Shown here: piece by piece, positions 27,179 through 36,109 of the stretch | Numbering within the stretch: the first letter of the stretch is position 1 | Layout: every line of letters starts with the position of its first letter | Source of the DNA: Massilia sp. WG5 | Lineage (GTDB): Bacteria > Pseudomonadota > Gammaproteobacteria > Burkholderiales > Burkholderiaceae_D | Assembly: GCF_001412595.2 (NCBI RefSeq) | Contig: NZ_CP012640.2 | Location: 1,488,001-1,552,000 of the forward strand | Reading direction: 5' to 3' | DNA: 64,000 nucleotides | Made by a program: the position numbers and the translations under genes | Notes under the pieces: generated by a model | What the model saw: only the letters and a program-made list of their open reading frames with translations | Database searches by the model: none | Told to the model about the DNA's origin: nothing

Positions 27179-28476
27179 TGACAGGCGCAGCAGCGGGCGG
27201 CGACATCGGCCGGACCGTCGAGGCGGTCTGGCGCATGGAAGCGGCGCGCATCGTCGGCTTTCTCACCCGCATGCTGCGCGACGTCGGCCTGGCCGAGGAA
27301 CTGGCGCAGGACGCCATGCTGCAGGCGCTGGAATCCTGGCCGGCCGGCGGCGTACCGGACCGCCCCGGCGCCTGGCTGATGCAGGTGGCGAAGCACCGCG
27401 CCCTCGACCACCTGCGGCACGCCGCAATGCGCGCCGGCAAGGAGGGCGAGCTGTCCTGGGAGATGGACGAGCGGCTGCGCGACGGCCAGCGCCAGCCCGA
27501 CGAACTGGCCGAGCTGGCCCAGGAGTTCGAGGCCGGCATCGACGACGACGTGCTGCGCCTGATCTTCGTGGCCTGCCACCCGGTGCTGTCCGGCGAGGCG
27601 CGCGCGGCGCTCACGCTCAAGCTGGTGGGCGGCCTTTCCACGGCCGAAATCGCGCGCGCCTTCCTGGTGCCCGAAGCCACGGTCGCCCAGCGCATCGTGC
27701 GCGCCAAGCGCACCCTGGCGGAAGCGAAGGTGCCCTTCGAGGTCCCGCGCGGCGAGGAACGCAAGCCGCGCCTGGCCTCGGTGCTGCAGGTGATCTACCT
27801 GATCTACAACGAGGGCTATGCGGCCAGCTTCGGCGCCGACTGGCTGCGGCCCGCACTGTGCCGCGAAGCGCTGCGCCTGGGCCGGGTGCTGGCCGAACTG
27901 GCGCCGGAAGAAGGCGAAGTGCACGGCCTGGTCGCGCTGATGGAGATCCAGTCCTCGCGCGAGCGCGCCCGCACAGGGCCGGACGGCGAACCGGTGCTGC
28001 TGCTGGACCAGGACCGCAGCCGCTGGGACCGGCTCATGATCAGGCGCGGGCTTGGCGCGCTGGAGCGCGCCGCCAGCCGGGGCAGCCTCGGCCCCTACGG
28101 CCTGCAGGCCGCGATCGCCGCCTGCCATGCGCGCGCGCTCACGCCCGAGGCCACCGACTGGAAAGGCATCGCCGCCCTGTACGACGCCCTGGCCCAGCTG
28201 CTGCCCTCGCCCGTCGTCGAGCTGAACCGCGCGGTGGCGCTGGGCATGGCCTACGGTCCGGAAGAAGGCCTGGCGCTGGCCGACCAGCTGCTGGACGAGC
28301 CGCGGCTGGCCAGCTACCACCTGCTGCCCAGCGTGCGCGGCGACCTGCTGGCCAGGCTTGGCCGCCATGCCGAAGCGCGCGCCGAGTTCGAACGCGCGGC
28401 GAGCCTGACCCGGAACGAGCGCGAGCGCAGCATGCTGCTGGCGCGGGCGCGCAGCGAAAAAAGCGGCGGCGCCTGA
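27175..28476 (+). CDS. ECF sigma factor of the ECF42 type with C-terminal extension
   Basis: RNA polymerase sigma factor with sigma2 (VGLAEELAQDAMLQALE, WLMQVAKHRALDHLR) and sigma4 (LSTAEIARAFLVPEATVAQRIVRAKRTLA) regions in about the first 190 residues. A helical, TPR-like extension of more than 200 residues follows, opened by VIYLIYNEGYAASFG, the hallmark of ECF42. These have no anti-sigma factor; the C-terminal extension is needed for control. ATG 27175 overlaps the DGPF stop in ATGA; ATG 27178 is equally possible. It likely regulates its own neighbourhood of DGPF genes. Confidence 0.9.
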   Translation: MMTGAAAGGDIGRTVEAVWRMEAARIVGFLTRMLRDVGLAEELAQDAMLQALESWPAGGVPDRPGAWLMQVAKHRALDHLRHAAMRAGKEGELSWEMDERLRDGQRQPDELAELAQEFEAGIDDDVLRLIFVACHPVLSGEARAALTLKLVGGLSTAEIARAFLVPEATVAQRIVRAKRTLAEAKVPFEVPRGEERKPRLASVLQVIYLIYNEGYAASFGADWLRPALCREALRLGRVLAELAPEEGEVHGLVALMEIQSSRERARTGPDGEPVLLLDQDRSRWDRLMIRRGLGALERAASRGSLGPYGLQAAIAACHARALTPEATDWKGIAALYDALAQLLPSPVVELNRAVALGMAYGPEEGLALADQLLDEPRLASYHLLPSVRGDLLARLGRHAEARAEFERAASLTRNERERSMLLARARSEKSGGA

Positions 28477-28531
28477 TGGCAAGCGGCCGCAATATGGCAT
28501 GATGGCGGCTTCCGCCTCCTCGAACATTCTC

Positions 28532-29269
28532 ATGCGCGTTCTTATCATCGAAGACGATCCGGCCATCGCCGCCAACCTCTACGATTATCTCGAGGCAGCC
28601 GGCTATGCGCCGGAACACGCCGCGGACGGCGTCACCGGCCTGCACCACGCCGTCAGCGCGCAATGGAGCGCGATCCTGCTCGATGTCTCCCTGCCCGGCA
28701 TGGATGGCTTTACCCTGTGCCGCAAGCTGCGCGAGGAAGCGCGCCGCGACACGCCGGTGCTGATGCTGACCGCGAAGGACACGCTGGACGACAAGCTGGC
28801 CGGCTTCGGCCACGGCGCCGACGACTACCTGGTCAAGCCCTTCTCCCTGAAAGAGGTCGGCGCGCGCCTGGCGGCCGTGATCAAGCGCCACCAGGGCCAG
28901 GTCGTGCCGGGCGCGCTGCGCTGCGGCGATATCAGCATGGACCCGCGCACGCTGGAAGTGGAGCGCGCCGGCCGTCCGATCCGCCTGCCGCGCAAGTGCC
29001 TGCACCTTCTGCAGCTCTTGATGTCGTCGCCGGGACAGGTGCTGCGCCGCTCCGAGCTCGAGACCGCCGTGTGGGGCGAGCCGCTGCCGGACAGCGACAC
29101 CCTGCGCTCGCACATGCACACCCTGCGCCGCGCCCTCACCGCCAACGGCAAGGCGAACCCGATCGACACCGTGCACGGCATCGGCTACCGGATCGCCGGC
29201 AAGACGGGCGGGATGAGCGAAACGGGCAGCGAAACGGGCAGCGACCTCAGCGCCGGCGATGCGCCTTAG
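28532..29269 (+). CDS. OmpR/PhoB family response regulator (QseB/PmrA-like)
   Basis: A 245-residue DNA-binding regulator: a receiver domain with acidic pair IEDD, Asp51 in LLDVSLPGMDG, Thr in MLTAKD and Lys in LVKPFS, and a C-terminal winged helix with VWGEPLPDSDTLRSHMHTLRRAL. The start is taken at MRVLIIEDD because receiver domains begin there; an upstream ATG at 28499 would add 11 residues. It overlaps the kinase gene by 11 bases, so the pair is translationally coupled. The QseB/PmrA-like label is from overall pattern; the signal is unknown. Confidence 0.9.
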   Translation: MRVLIIEDDPAIAANLYDYLEAAGYAPEHAADGVTGLHHAVSAQWSAILLDVSLPGMDGFTLCRKLREEARRDTPVLMLTAKDTLDDKLAGFGHGADDYLVKPFSLKEVGARLAAVIKRHQGQVVPGALRCGDISMDPRTLEVERAGRPIRLPRKCLHLLQLLMSSPGQVLRRSELETAVWGEPLPDSDTLRSHMHTLRRALTANGKANPIDTVHGIGYRIAGKTGGMSETGSETGSDLSAGDAP

Positions 29270-30572
29270 CCTGCGCCTGAAGGTCGCGCTGGCGCTGTTC
29301 GCCGCGGCCATCGTGCTGCTGGCCGCGCAGACGCTGGGCGTGCGCACGCTCGCGGAATCGCAGGAAGAACGGCTGATCCATGCGATCATCGACGACGACA
29401 TGCGCAGCCTGCTGCAGGGCTACCGGGACGAGCCTGCCTCGCTGCCGCCGGTGGACCCGGCCTTCGGCGCACGCGTATCGCAGGAAGGCGGAAGCTGGTT
29501 TCCCCTTCCCGCCGACCTGACCTCGCTGCCGCTGGGTATCCATGAAGTGATGGTCGGCGGGCGCGAGGTCCATGTCGCGGTGGTGCGCTTCGGCGACGAA
29601 CGGATCTATCGCGCCTACGACTACAGCGTCTACGAAGAGCACTTCAAGGAGGGCATCGACACCCTGATGATCGTCACCGCGCTGTTCATGCTGCCCTCGG
29701 TCTGGATGGCCTACTGGCTGTCCGGGCTGCTGGTGCGGCAGGTTGGCGGACTGGCCCGGCAGGTACGGGCCCTGCGCTCGGGCGCCGCCTCCGCCATCGA
29801 TCCGGGCGCCTACGACGAACGCGAGGTGGCCGAGCTGGCCGTGGCCGTCAATGACTACCATCGGCGCATGGCCGCGATGGTGGAGCGCGAGAAGGAGTTC
29901 ACCGCCAACGTCAGCCACGAGCTGCGCACGCCGCTCACCCGGATCCGCACCAGCTGCGAACTGCTGGAGCCGGTCGCGCTATCGCTCGACGCCAAGTCGC
30001 GCCAGCGCCTGCTGCAGATCGAACAGGCGGCCGAGGACATGCACGCCCTGGTCGATTGCCTGCTCGCGCTGGCCCGCGAGGAATCCGGCACGGCGGTGCC
30101 GGCATCGCTGGCGGCGGTGGTCGAAGCCACCCTCGAGCGCTGTGCCGACCGCCTCGACCGGCAAGCGGTCCGGCCCGTGATCGAGGTGCCCGCCGGCGTG
30201 CGCGTCCCGGCCGAAGCCGCCGCCCTCGGCATCGTGCTGTCGAATCTGGTCGACAACGCCCTGCGCCACACCGAGGACGGCGAGATCCGCTTCCTCTGGC
30301 GCGAGGGCACGCTGTGCATCGAAGACACCGGCACCGGCATCGCGCCGGAAGCCCTGCCCCACGTCTTCGAGCGCTTCTACCGCGCGCCCGGCGGCCGCGG
30401 GGGCGGCTTCGGCATCGGCCTGGCGATCGTCAAGAAGATCTGCGACCGCCACGGCTGGCGCATCGCCGTCGAGAGCGCGAACGGTTCGGAAACAGCAAGG
30501 GGGACGCGCGTCCTGCTCGGGCTGGAAGCCGGCGAAGCGCATGAACTTCATGAAAACTTGACGAATTCTTGA
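29259..30572 (+). CDS. Sensor histidine kinase, partner of the upstream regulator
   Basis: A 437-residue membrane kinase. It has an N-terminal membrane segment (VALALFAAAIVLLA), a periplasmic region of about 120 residues, a second membrane segment (MIVTALFMLPSVWMAYWL), then a HisKA helix with the phospho-His in VSHELRTPLTRIR, and a GHKL ATPase with LVDNALRHTEDG and GFGIGLAIVKKI. The periplasmic sensor has no domain I recognise. Downstream at 96 bases is an ArnA-dehydrogenase-like gene, which recalls PmrAB control of lipid A modification. Confidence 0.92.
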   Translation: MRLSLRLKVALALFAAAIVLLAAQTLGVRTLAESQEERLIHAIIDDDMRSLLQGYRDEPASLPPVDPAFGARVSQEGGSWFPLPADLTSLPLGIHEVMVGGREVHVAVVRFGDERIYRAYDYSVYEEHFKEGIDTLMIVTALFMLPSVWMAYWLSGLLVRQVGGLARQVRALRSGAASAIDPGAYDEREVAELAVAVNDYHRRMAAMVEREKEFTANVSHELRTPLTRIRTSCELLEPVALSLDAKSRQRLLQIEQAAEDMHALVDCLLALAREESGTAVPASLAAVVEATLERCADRLDRQAVRPVIEVPAGVRVPAEAAALGIVLSNLVDNALRHTEDGEIRFLWREGTLCIEDTGTGIAPEALPHVFERFYRAPGGRGGGFGIGLAIVKKICDRHGWRIAVESANGSETARGTRVLLGLEAGEAHELHENLTNS

Positions 30573-30667
30573 CGCCGGCTTCACGAGGGCTTGTCTATGA
30601 TGACGGCCGCCGGCGCGCCGCCGCGCCACGGCATCACCGCATCACGCGACACTCTGAAAGCTAGCAC

Positions 30668-31708
30668 ATGAAAAAAGTCCTCATCCTCGGCGTCAACGGC
30701 TTCATCGGCCACCACCTGTCCAAGCGCATCCTCGAGACCACCGACTGGGAAGTCTACGGCATGGACATGAATTCGGACCGTATCAGCGAGCTGCTCGACC
30801 ATCCGCGCATGCACTTTTTCGAAGGCGACATCACGATCAACCAGGAATGGGTCGAGTACCACGTCAAGAAGTGCGACGTGATCCTGCCGCTGGTGGCGAT
30901 CGCCACGCCGTCGACCTATGTGCAGCAGCCGCTCAAGGTGTTCGAACTCGACTTCGAAGCCAACCTGCCGATCGTGCGCTCGGCCGCCAAGTATAAAAAG
31001 CACCTGGTGTTCCCGTCGACCTCGGAAGTGTATGGCATGTGCCACGACGGCGAATTCGATCCGGAGAACTCGGAGCTGGTCTACGGCCCGATCAACAAGC
31101 CGCGCTGGATCTATGCCTGCTCGAAGCAGCTGATGGACCGCGTGATCTGGGGCTACGGCATGGAAGGCCTGAACTTCACCCTGTTCCGCCCGTTCAACTG
31201 GGTCGGCGCCGGCCTGGATTCGATCCACACCCCGAAGGAAGGTTCGTCGCGCGTGCTGACCCAGTTCTTCGGTCACATCGTGCGCGGCGAGACCATCTCG
31301 CTGGTCGACGGCGGCCACCAGAAACGCGCCTTCACCTACATCGATGACGGCATCGAGGCGCTCATGAAGATCATCGAGAACAGGGACAGCAAGGCCAGCG
31401 GCCAGATCTACAACATCGGCAACCCGTCGAACAATTATTCGATCCGCGAGCTGGCCGGCATGATGCTGGAACTGGCCGCCGAGTATCCGGAATACGCCGC
31501 CGGCGCCGCCAAGGTGCAGATCGTCGAGACCAGCTCGGGCGCCTACTACGGCGCCGGCTACCAGGACGTGCAGAACCGCGTGCCGAAGATCGAGAACACG
31601 ATGAAGGACCTCGAGTGGGCGCCTCGCACCACCATGGCGGACGCCCTGCGCGGCATCTTCGACGCCTACCGCGGCCAGGTCGGCGTCGCGCGCGGACTGG
31701 TCGAGTAA
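30668..31708 (+). CDS. UDP-4-keto-pentose/UDP-xylose synthase (ArnA C-domain-like dehydrogenase)
   Basis: A 346-residue NAD-dependent short-chain epimerase-type enzyme that resembles the dehydrogenase half of ArnA and the Ralstonia U4kpxs enzyme, which turns UDP-glucuronate into UDP-4-keto-pentose and UDP-xylose. The NAD site is VLILGVNGFIGHHL; the Ser-Tyr-Lys set is seen in PSTSEVYGM and YACSKQL. The formyltransferase half of ArnA is absent. It follows a two-component pair. No other arn genes are in the window, so the product sugar may serve lipid A or another glycan. Confidence 0.88.
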   Translation: MKKVLILGVNGFIGHHLSKRILETTDWEVYGMDMNSDRISELLDHPRMHFFEGDITINQEWVEYHVKKCDVILPLVAIATPSTYVQQPLKVFELDFEANLPIVRSAAKYKKHLVFPSTSEVYGMCHDGEFDPENSELVYGPINKPRWIYACSKQLMDRVIWGYGMEGLNFTLFRPFNWVGAGLDSIHTPKEGSSRVLTQFFGHIVRGETISLVDGGHQKRAFTYIDDGIEALMKIIENRDSKASGQIYNIGNPSNNYSIRELAGMMLELAAEYPEYAAGAAKVQIVETSSGAYYGAGYQDVQNRVPKIENTMKDLEWAPRTTMADALRGIFDAYRGQVGVARGLVE

Positions 31709-31787
31709 GCGCCGCGCCTCGTGACGGCGCAGGCGTCATCGCCTGCGTCCGCCGCGTACCGGGCGGCTGGCGCCTGGCGCTGCGGCG

Positions 31788-32465
31788 CTAGCCGATCTTC
31801 CCGGCGTGGAAGCCGATCGCGGGGCACAGCAGGACGACCTTGCTGTCCGCGACCGCCCGCCGCTTCTCGAACACATGGCACTGCAGCCAGATCGTGAAAT
31901 CCTCGTAGGCGAAACGGATGCAACTGCCATTTTCCTCGTCGATATACTGGCTCCTCCGGCGCAGTTCCTTACTGCCCCGGAACAGCGTCGCTACCAGTCC
32001 GACCCGGTAGGTTTTCCTCCGGTCCGGCCCCAGTTGCGGTACGCGCTCGAAATCGGCGCCCGAGAATGCGTAAAACTTCTCCTTTTCGATCTCCCGCGTG
32101 CTCTTCACCCCGTCGTTTTCCTCGTCGTAGGGGTGACTGTGGAAGTCGCCCAGGTATTCGAGTTCGGGACGCAGCCAGTCGACCAGGTTTTCCTTCAGGT
32201 GGAAAGTCTCCGTGATCGGCGTCACGGAATCCTTTTGGCGCACTGCCGACGTGTCGACGTCCGCCAGGGAAATGTGCAGTACCGTTTCCTGGCGCTTGGT
32301 ATTGGCTTCATAGCCCCACAGGTTGCCGTAGGTTTCAAGACGATTCTCGGCCTTGTCGAAGGCCCGTCCCCCGGCATGCTTGATCTCGTAGGCCTCCAGC
32401 GCGGAGGAGATGAGGGTGAAAAAGGCTTGTTCGGACAGTGAGACGATGTAATCGGGTGTGGCCAT
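31788..32465 (-). CDS. JAMM/MPN-like protein of unknown function
   Basis: A 225-residue soluble protein. It may be a JAMM-type zinc isopeptidase fold: ETYGNLWG near residue 44 suits the JAMM glutamate strand, and GDFHSHP (His109, His111) matches the core HxHP. The expected Ser-x-x-Asp is imperfect: SxxE at 122-125, with nine rather than the usual six or so residues after HxHP, so activity is uncertain. No partner ubiquitin-like or defence gene lies beside it. It is divergent from the RidA gene and convergent with the epimerase gene. Confidence 0.68.
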   Translation of the reverse strand: MATPDYIVSLSEQAFFTLISSALEAYEIKHAGGRAFDKAENRLETYGNLWGYEANTKRQETVLHISLADVDTSAVRQKDSVTPITETFHLKENLVDWLRPELEYLGDFHSHPYDEENDGVKSTREIEKEKFYAFSGADFERVPQLGPDRRKTYRVGLVATLFRGSKELRRRSQYIDEENGSCIRFAYEDFTIWLQCHVFEKRRAVADSKVVLLCPAIGFHAGKIG

Positions 32466-32655
32466 GTGAGGTATCGATAGCGTTGCAAGGAAGGCTGCGT
32501 GTTGCCGCCCTTGATACCGAGCCTAACGCAACAATGATTTGCCATCAAGCAATATCCAATCTCCCGGCAAGCACCCGCGCAGCACGACGAACGTAGCCGC
32601 CGGCAATGGCAAGTCGTACAATACCGGCTCTTTATTACGTAACCCTGGGGATTCC

Positions 32656-33114
32656 ATGTCCGTCTACGACAAACTCAAAGAACTGAACATCACCCTCGCG
32701 GCGCCGGCCACCCCGGCCGCGGCCTATGTCATGTACGTGCAGACCGGCAACCTGGTCTTCATCTCCGGCCACATCGCGAAGAATGCGGACGGCTCGCCGA
32801 ACGTCGGCCTGCTGGGCAAGGACAAGACCACGGCCGACGGCCAGGCGGCGGCGCGCTCGGTCGCCATCGACCTGCTCGGCACCCTGCAGGAAGCCTGCGG
32901 CGGCGACCTGGGCCGCGTAAAGCGCATCGTCAAGGTGATGAGCCTGGTCGCATCGACCCCGGAATACAACGAACAGCACCTGGTCACCAACGGCTGCTCG
33001 GAACTGCTGGGCGAGCTGTTCGGCGACGCCGGCAAGCATGCCCGCTCGGCCTTCGGCGTGGCCTCGCTCCCACGCGGCACCTGCGTCGAGATCGAGATGA
33101 CCGTTGAGATCTGA
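32656..33114 (+). CDS. RidA family protein
   Basis: A 152-residue protein of the YjgF/RidA superfamily, which in related proteins clears reactive enamine/imine intermediates made by PLP enzymes. It has the ISGHIAKNADGSPNVG loop and ARSAFGVASLPRGTCVEIEM with the conserved Arg near the C-terminus. It starts at ATG 32656 after a purine-rich GGGG. It is followed by a palindromic element and then an aminotransferase gene, a PLP enzyme, which fits the general RidA role. Confidence 0.9.
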   Translation: MSVYDKLKELNITLAAPATPAAAYVMYVQTGNLVFISGHIAKNADGSPNVGLLGKDKTTADGQAAARSVAIDLLGTLQEACGGDLGRVKRIVKVMSLVASTPEYNEQHLVTNGCSELLGELFGDAGKHARSAFGVASLPRGTCVEIEMTVEI

Positions 33115-33115
33115 A

Positions 33116-33232
33116 GGGACCGCGTAAACCTACTGCGCGTCGCATTTTCGCCTTGCGATGCTCGCCGTACCGTAAGTACGGCTGCGCTTCTCGGACGAAA
33201 CTGCTTCCGCTCGCTACGGTTTGCGCGGCCCC
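33116..33232. repeat. Long imperfect palindromic intergenic element
   Basis: Outer arms 33116-33130 and 33218-33232 match as inverted repeats at 13 of 15 positions; a perfect inner stem CCGTAC/GTACGG (33165-33170, 33176-33181) sits at the centre. The whole can fold into one 117-base hairpin. It lies just after the RidA stop and looks like a dispersed bacterial intergenic repeat rather than a gene. Confidence 0.65.
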
Positions 33233-33360
33233 GATGCTGTATTGGTGTTCAAAGTAATCCCCGGGGCTTGCCCACAAGGTAGGCCTCTTTAGCGAAGCGG
33301 CTCATCAAGCTGCTTTATAATGGCCGACGCACCATCCTGCCGTCCAATCGTGAGATCAGT

Positions 33361-34554
33361 ATGAAAATCGAAAATCCCAATCCCATCCAGTGGCAGTTTT
33401 CGGAACGCGCGCAGCAGCTGCAAAGCTCGGCGATCCGCGAAATCCTGAAGATTACCCAGCGCCCGGAGATCATCTCCTTTGCCGGCGGCCTTCCCTCGCC
33501 CGCCACCTTCCCGGTCGAGCGCATGAAAGCCGCCTACGACAAAGTGCTGTCGGAAGCCGGTAAGCAGGCCCTGCAATACGGCCCGACCGACGGCTACGCG
33601 CCGCTGCGTGAATGGATTGCGGGATACCTGTCCACGCCCGACTGCACGATCCTGCCCGAGCAGATCCTGATGGTGTCGGGCTCGCAGCAGGCCCTCGACC
33701 TGCTGGGCAAGGTACTGATCGACGAAGGCAGCAAAGTGCTGGTCGAGACCCCGAGCTACCTCGGCGCCCTGCAGGCCTTCTCGGTCTACCGCCCCGATTT
33801 CCACTCGGTCGAGACCGACGAGCACGGCCTGGTGCCGTCGTCGATCGAAGGCGTCGCCAAAGGTGCGCGCCTGCTGTACGCACTGCCGAACTTCCAGAAC
33901 CCGACCGGCCGCTCGCTGTCGGTCGAACGCCGCCGCGAACTGGTCGAGACCTGCGCCCGCCTGGGCCTGCCGCTGATCGAAGACGATCCCTACGGCGCGC
34001 TGTCGTACAAGGGCGAGCCGATGCCGCGCATGCTGAACATGAACCCGGAAGGCGTGATCTACATGGGTTCCTTCTCGAAGGTGCTGACCCCGGGCATCCG
34101 CCTCGGCTACGTCTGCGCTCCGCTGCCGCTGGTCCGCCGCCTCGAGCTGGCCAAGCAGGCCGCCGACCTCCACACCGCCCAGCTGACCCAGATGGTGGTG
34201 CACGAGGTGGTCAAGGACGGCTTCCTGCAGGAGCACATCCCGACCATCCGCAGCCTGTATGCCAACCAGTGCCAGGTGATGCTGGACGCGCTGGACGAGC
34301 ATTTCCCGGAAGGCGTGACCTGGACCCGCCCGGAAGGCGGCATGTTCATCTGGGTCGAGCTGCCGAAGCAGATCGACGCCAGCAAGCTGCTCGACCAGGC
34401 CATCGCCGCTCGCGTCGCCTTCGTGCCGGGCGCGCCCTTCTACGCCAACGATCCGGCCACCAACACCCTGCGCCTCTCCTTCGTGACCGTGCCGCCGGAG
34501 CGCATCCGCGAAGGCATCGCCGTGCTGGGCAAGCTGATCAAGGACCAGCTGTAA
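33361..34554 (+). CDS. PLP-dependent aminotransferase (2-aminoadipate/LysN-like, fold type I)
   Basis: A 397-residue aminotransferase of the class I/II fold. The PLP lysine is in YMGSFSKVLTPGIRLGY; ALPNFQNPTGRSLS carries the conserved Asn and EDDPYGALSY the Asp that touches the PLP ring. It resembles MocR-type aminotransferase domains (2-aminoadipate or LysN-like) without the DNA-binding domain. The amino acid substrate cannot be read from sequence. A TATAAT at 33316-33321 is a likely -10 box. Confidence 0.9.
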   Translation: MKIENPNPIQWQFSERAQQLQSSAIREILKITQRPEIISFAGGLPSPATFPVERMKAAYDKVLSEAGKQALQYGPTDGYAPLREWIAGYLSTPDCTILPEQILMVSGSQQALDLLGKVLIDEGSKVLVETPSYLGALQAFSVYRPDFHSVETDEHGLVPSSIEGVAKGARLLYALPNFQNPTGRSLSVERRRELVETCARLGLPLIEDDPYGALSYKGEPMPRMLNMNPEGVIYMGSFSKVLTPGIRLGYVCAPLPLVRRLELAKQAADLHTAQLTQMVVHEVVKDGFLQEHIPTIRSLYANQCQVMLDALDEHFPEGVTWTRPEGGMFIWVELPKQIDASKLLDQAIAARVAFVPGAPFYANDPATNTLRLSFVTVPPERIREGIAVLGKLIKDQL

Positions 34555-34562
34555 TTCCTGCC

Positions 34563-34612
34563 GCGCGGGCCGTCCGGCCCGCGCTGACCGGCGCCGGATT
34601 GTTACCGGCGCC
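34563..34612 (+). terminator. Two GC-rich hairpins after the aminotransferase gene
   Basis: A 9-bp stem (34563-34571 with 34576-34584) and an 8-bp stem GGCGCCGG/CCGGCGCC (34590-34597, 34605-34612) lie within 60 bases of the stop. There is no T-run directly after, so termination strength is uncertain. The remaining bases up to 34765 hold no gene. Confidence 0.45.
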
Positions 34613-34765
34613 ATCTCGGCGCGTAACTTTCCGTTTTTCTCGAAAAACCAAAAGTTGCGCTCAAGCCACAAATTTTTCTGTCAAACAAGCAATACTTGCT
34701 CCATGTCGGTGCGCAAGGATGTATGATTTTGAACGTACATCATTGTAGCCCTCGCAAGGCATAGT

Positions 34766-36109
34766 ATGCCCAACCTCGCCAGCGCGCCGCCTCCCGCGCC
34801 CCGCAAGCCCGCCATCCTGATCGTCGACGACGCGCCGGAGAATGTCTCCGTGCTGCGCACGATGATGCTGCGCCAGGAATACCAGACCTTCGTCGCCACC
34901 TCGGGTGAGCGCGCGCTCGAGATCGCCCAGCGCATCCAGCCCGACCTGGTCCTGCTCGACGTCGTCATGCCCGGCATGGACGGGCTGGAAACCTGCCGCC
35001 GCCTGAAGGCCCACCCGCTCACGGCGCGCATCCCCGTGATCCTGATGAGCGCGCGCGGCGAACTCGACGACATCGTGGCCGGCTTCGACACCGGCGCCGC
35101 CGACTACATCCCGAAACCCCTGCGCATGGAAGAGGTCTGCGCGCGCGTGCGCGCCCAGCTGCGCCTGAACAGCGGCAGCAGCGCCCAGAAGGAACAGACC
35201 GAGCGCCTGCGCATGATCGTCGACAGCATGGACCAGGGCCTGCTGATCGTCGAGCGCAACGGCCGCGTCCAGTACGCGAACCCGGCCTGCGACCGCTACC
35301 TGGGCTATGCGGCGGACGAGCTGGTCGGCCGCTCGCTGGCCGAGCTGGTGGCCCAGCAGGACAGCTACCCCGACGGCTGCAGCGCGATGGAGGCGATCGG
35401 CCACGGGACCCGTGAAGTGCTGATCCGCCACCGCGATGGCGGCCTGCGCGCGATGGACCTGACGATGACCCCGATCCATGCGGCCGACGGCCAGTTCCTC
35501 GCCCTGCTGCACGACATCACGCACCACAAGCAGTCCGAGGATGCGCTGCAGCGCGCCGCGATGCTGGACCCGCTGACCCACATCGCCAACCGCCGCCACT
35601 TCGACACCTTCCTGGAAAAGGAGTGGCAACGCGCGATCCGCAACGCCCAGCCGATGTCGCTGGTCGTGCTCGACGTCGACCACTTCAAGCTGTACAACGA
35701 CACCCTCGGCCATGTCGCCGGCGACGTCTGCCTGCAGAAAGTGGCCCAGGCGCTGGACGCGCACGCGCTGCGCCCGACCGACCTGGCGGCGCGCTACGGC
35801 GGCGAAGAATTCGTGCTGTTGTTCGCCGAGACCCCGCACGAGGCCGCGACGCGCCTGGCCGAAGCGATCCGCACCACCGTCGAGGCCCTGCAGCTGCCGA
35901 ACCCGCGCTCGCCGACCTCGCCCTGGATCACGGCCTCGATCGGGGTGGCGACCATCGTGCCGACCCAGCTCGACACGATCGAACAGTTTTTCGTGTGCGC
36001 CGACCGCGCCATGTACGCAGCCAAGGAAGGCGGCCGCAACCGGGTCGAGACCGCGGTCGCGGGGGCCGCGTGGGAGGCGGTGCGGAACGCTCACTGCACC
36101 TTCGGATAG
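34766..36109 (+). CDS. Response regulator with PAS and GGDEF domains (diguanylate cyclase)
   Basis: A 447-residue soluble protein that should make cyclic di-GMP when signalled. An N-terminal receiver ([11 protein letters not shown], Asp in [14 protein letters not shown]) covers about residues 15-130, a PAS domain ([17 protein letters not shown]) about 150-255, and a GGDEF domain the rest. The active site is GGEEF at 345-349 and an inhibitory I-site RPTD lies at 336-339, five residues before it, so both catalysis and feedback inhibition appear intact. The gene ends overlapping the FGGY kinase gene by 19 bases, tail to tail. Confidence 0.95.
   Translation: MPNLASAPPPAPRKPAILIVDDAPENVSVLRTMMLRQEYQTFVATSGERALEIAQRIQPDLVLLDVVMPGMDGLETCRRLKAHPLTARIPVILMSARGELDDIVAGFDTGAADYIPKPLRMEEVCARVRAQLRLNSGSSAQKEQTERLRMIVDSMDQGLLIVERNGRVQYANPACDRYLGYAADELVGRSLAELVAQQDSYPDGCSAMEAIGHGTREVLIRHRDGGLRAMDLTMTPIHAADGQFLALLHDITHHKQSEDALQRAAMLDPLTHIANRRHFDTFLEKEWQRAIRNAQPMSLVVLDVDHFKLYNDTLGHVAGDVCLQKVAQALDAHALRPTDLAARYGGEEFVLLFAETPHEAATRLAEAIRTTVEALQLPNPRSPTSPWITASIGVATIVPTQLDTIEQFFVCADRAMYAAKEGGRNRVETAVAGAAWEAVRNAHCTFG

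Noticed and set aside
33116..33232. Possible tRNA or small RNA gene
   Set aside because: No tRNA cloverleaf or conserved T-loop sequence; symmetry is that of a palindrome.
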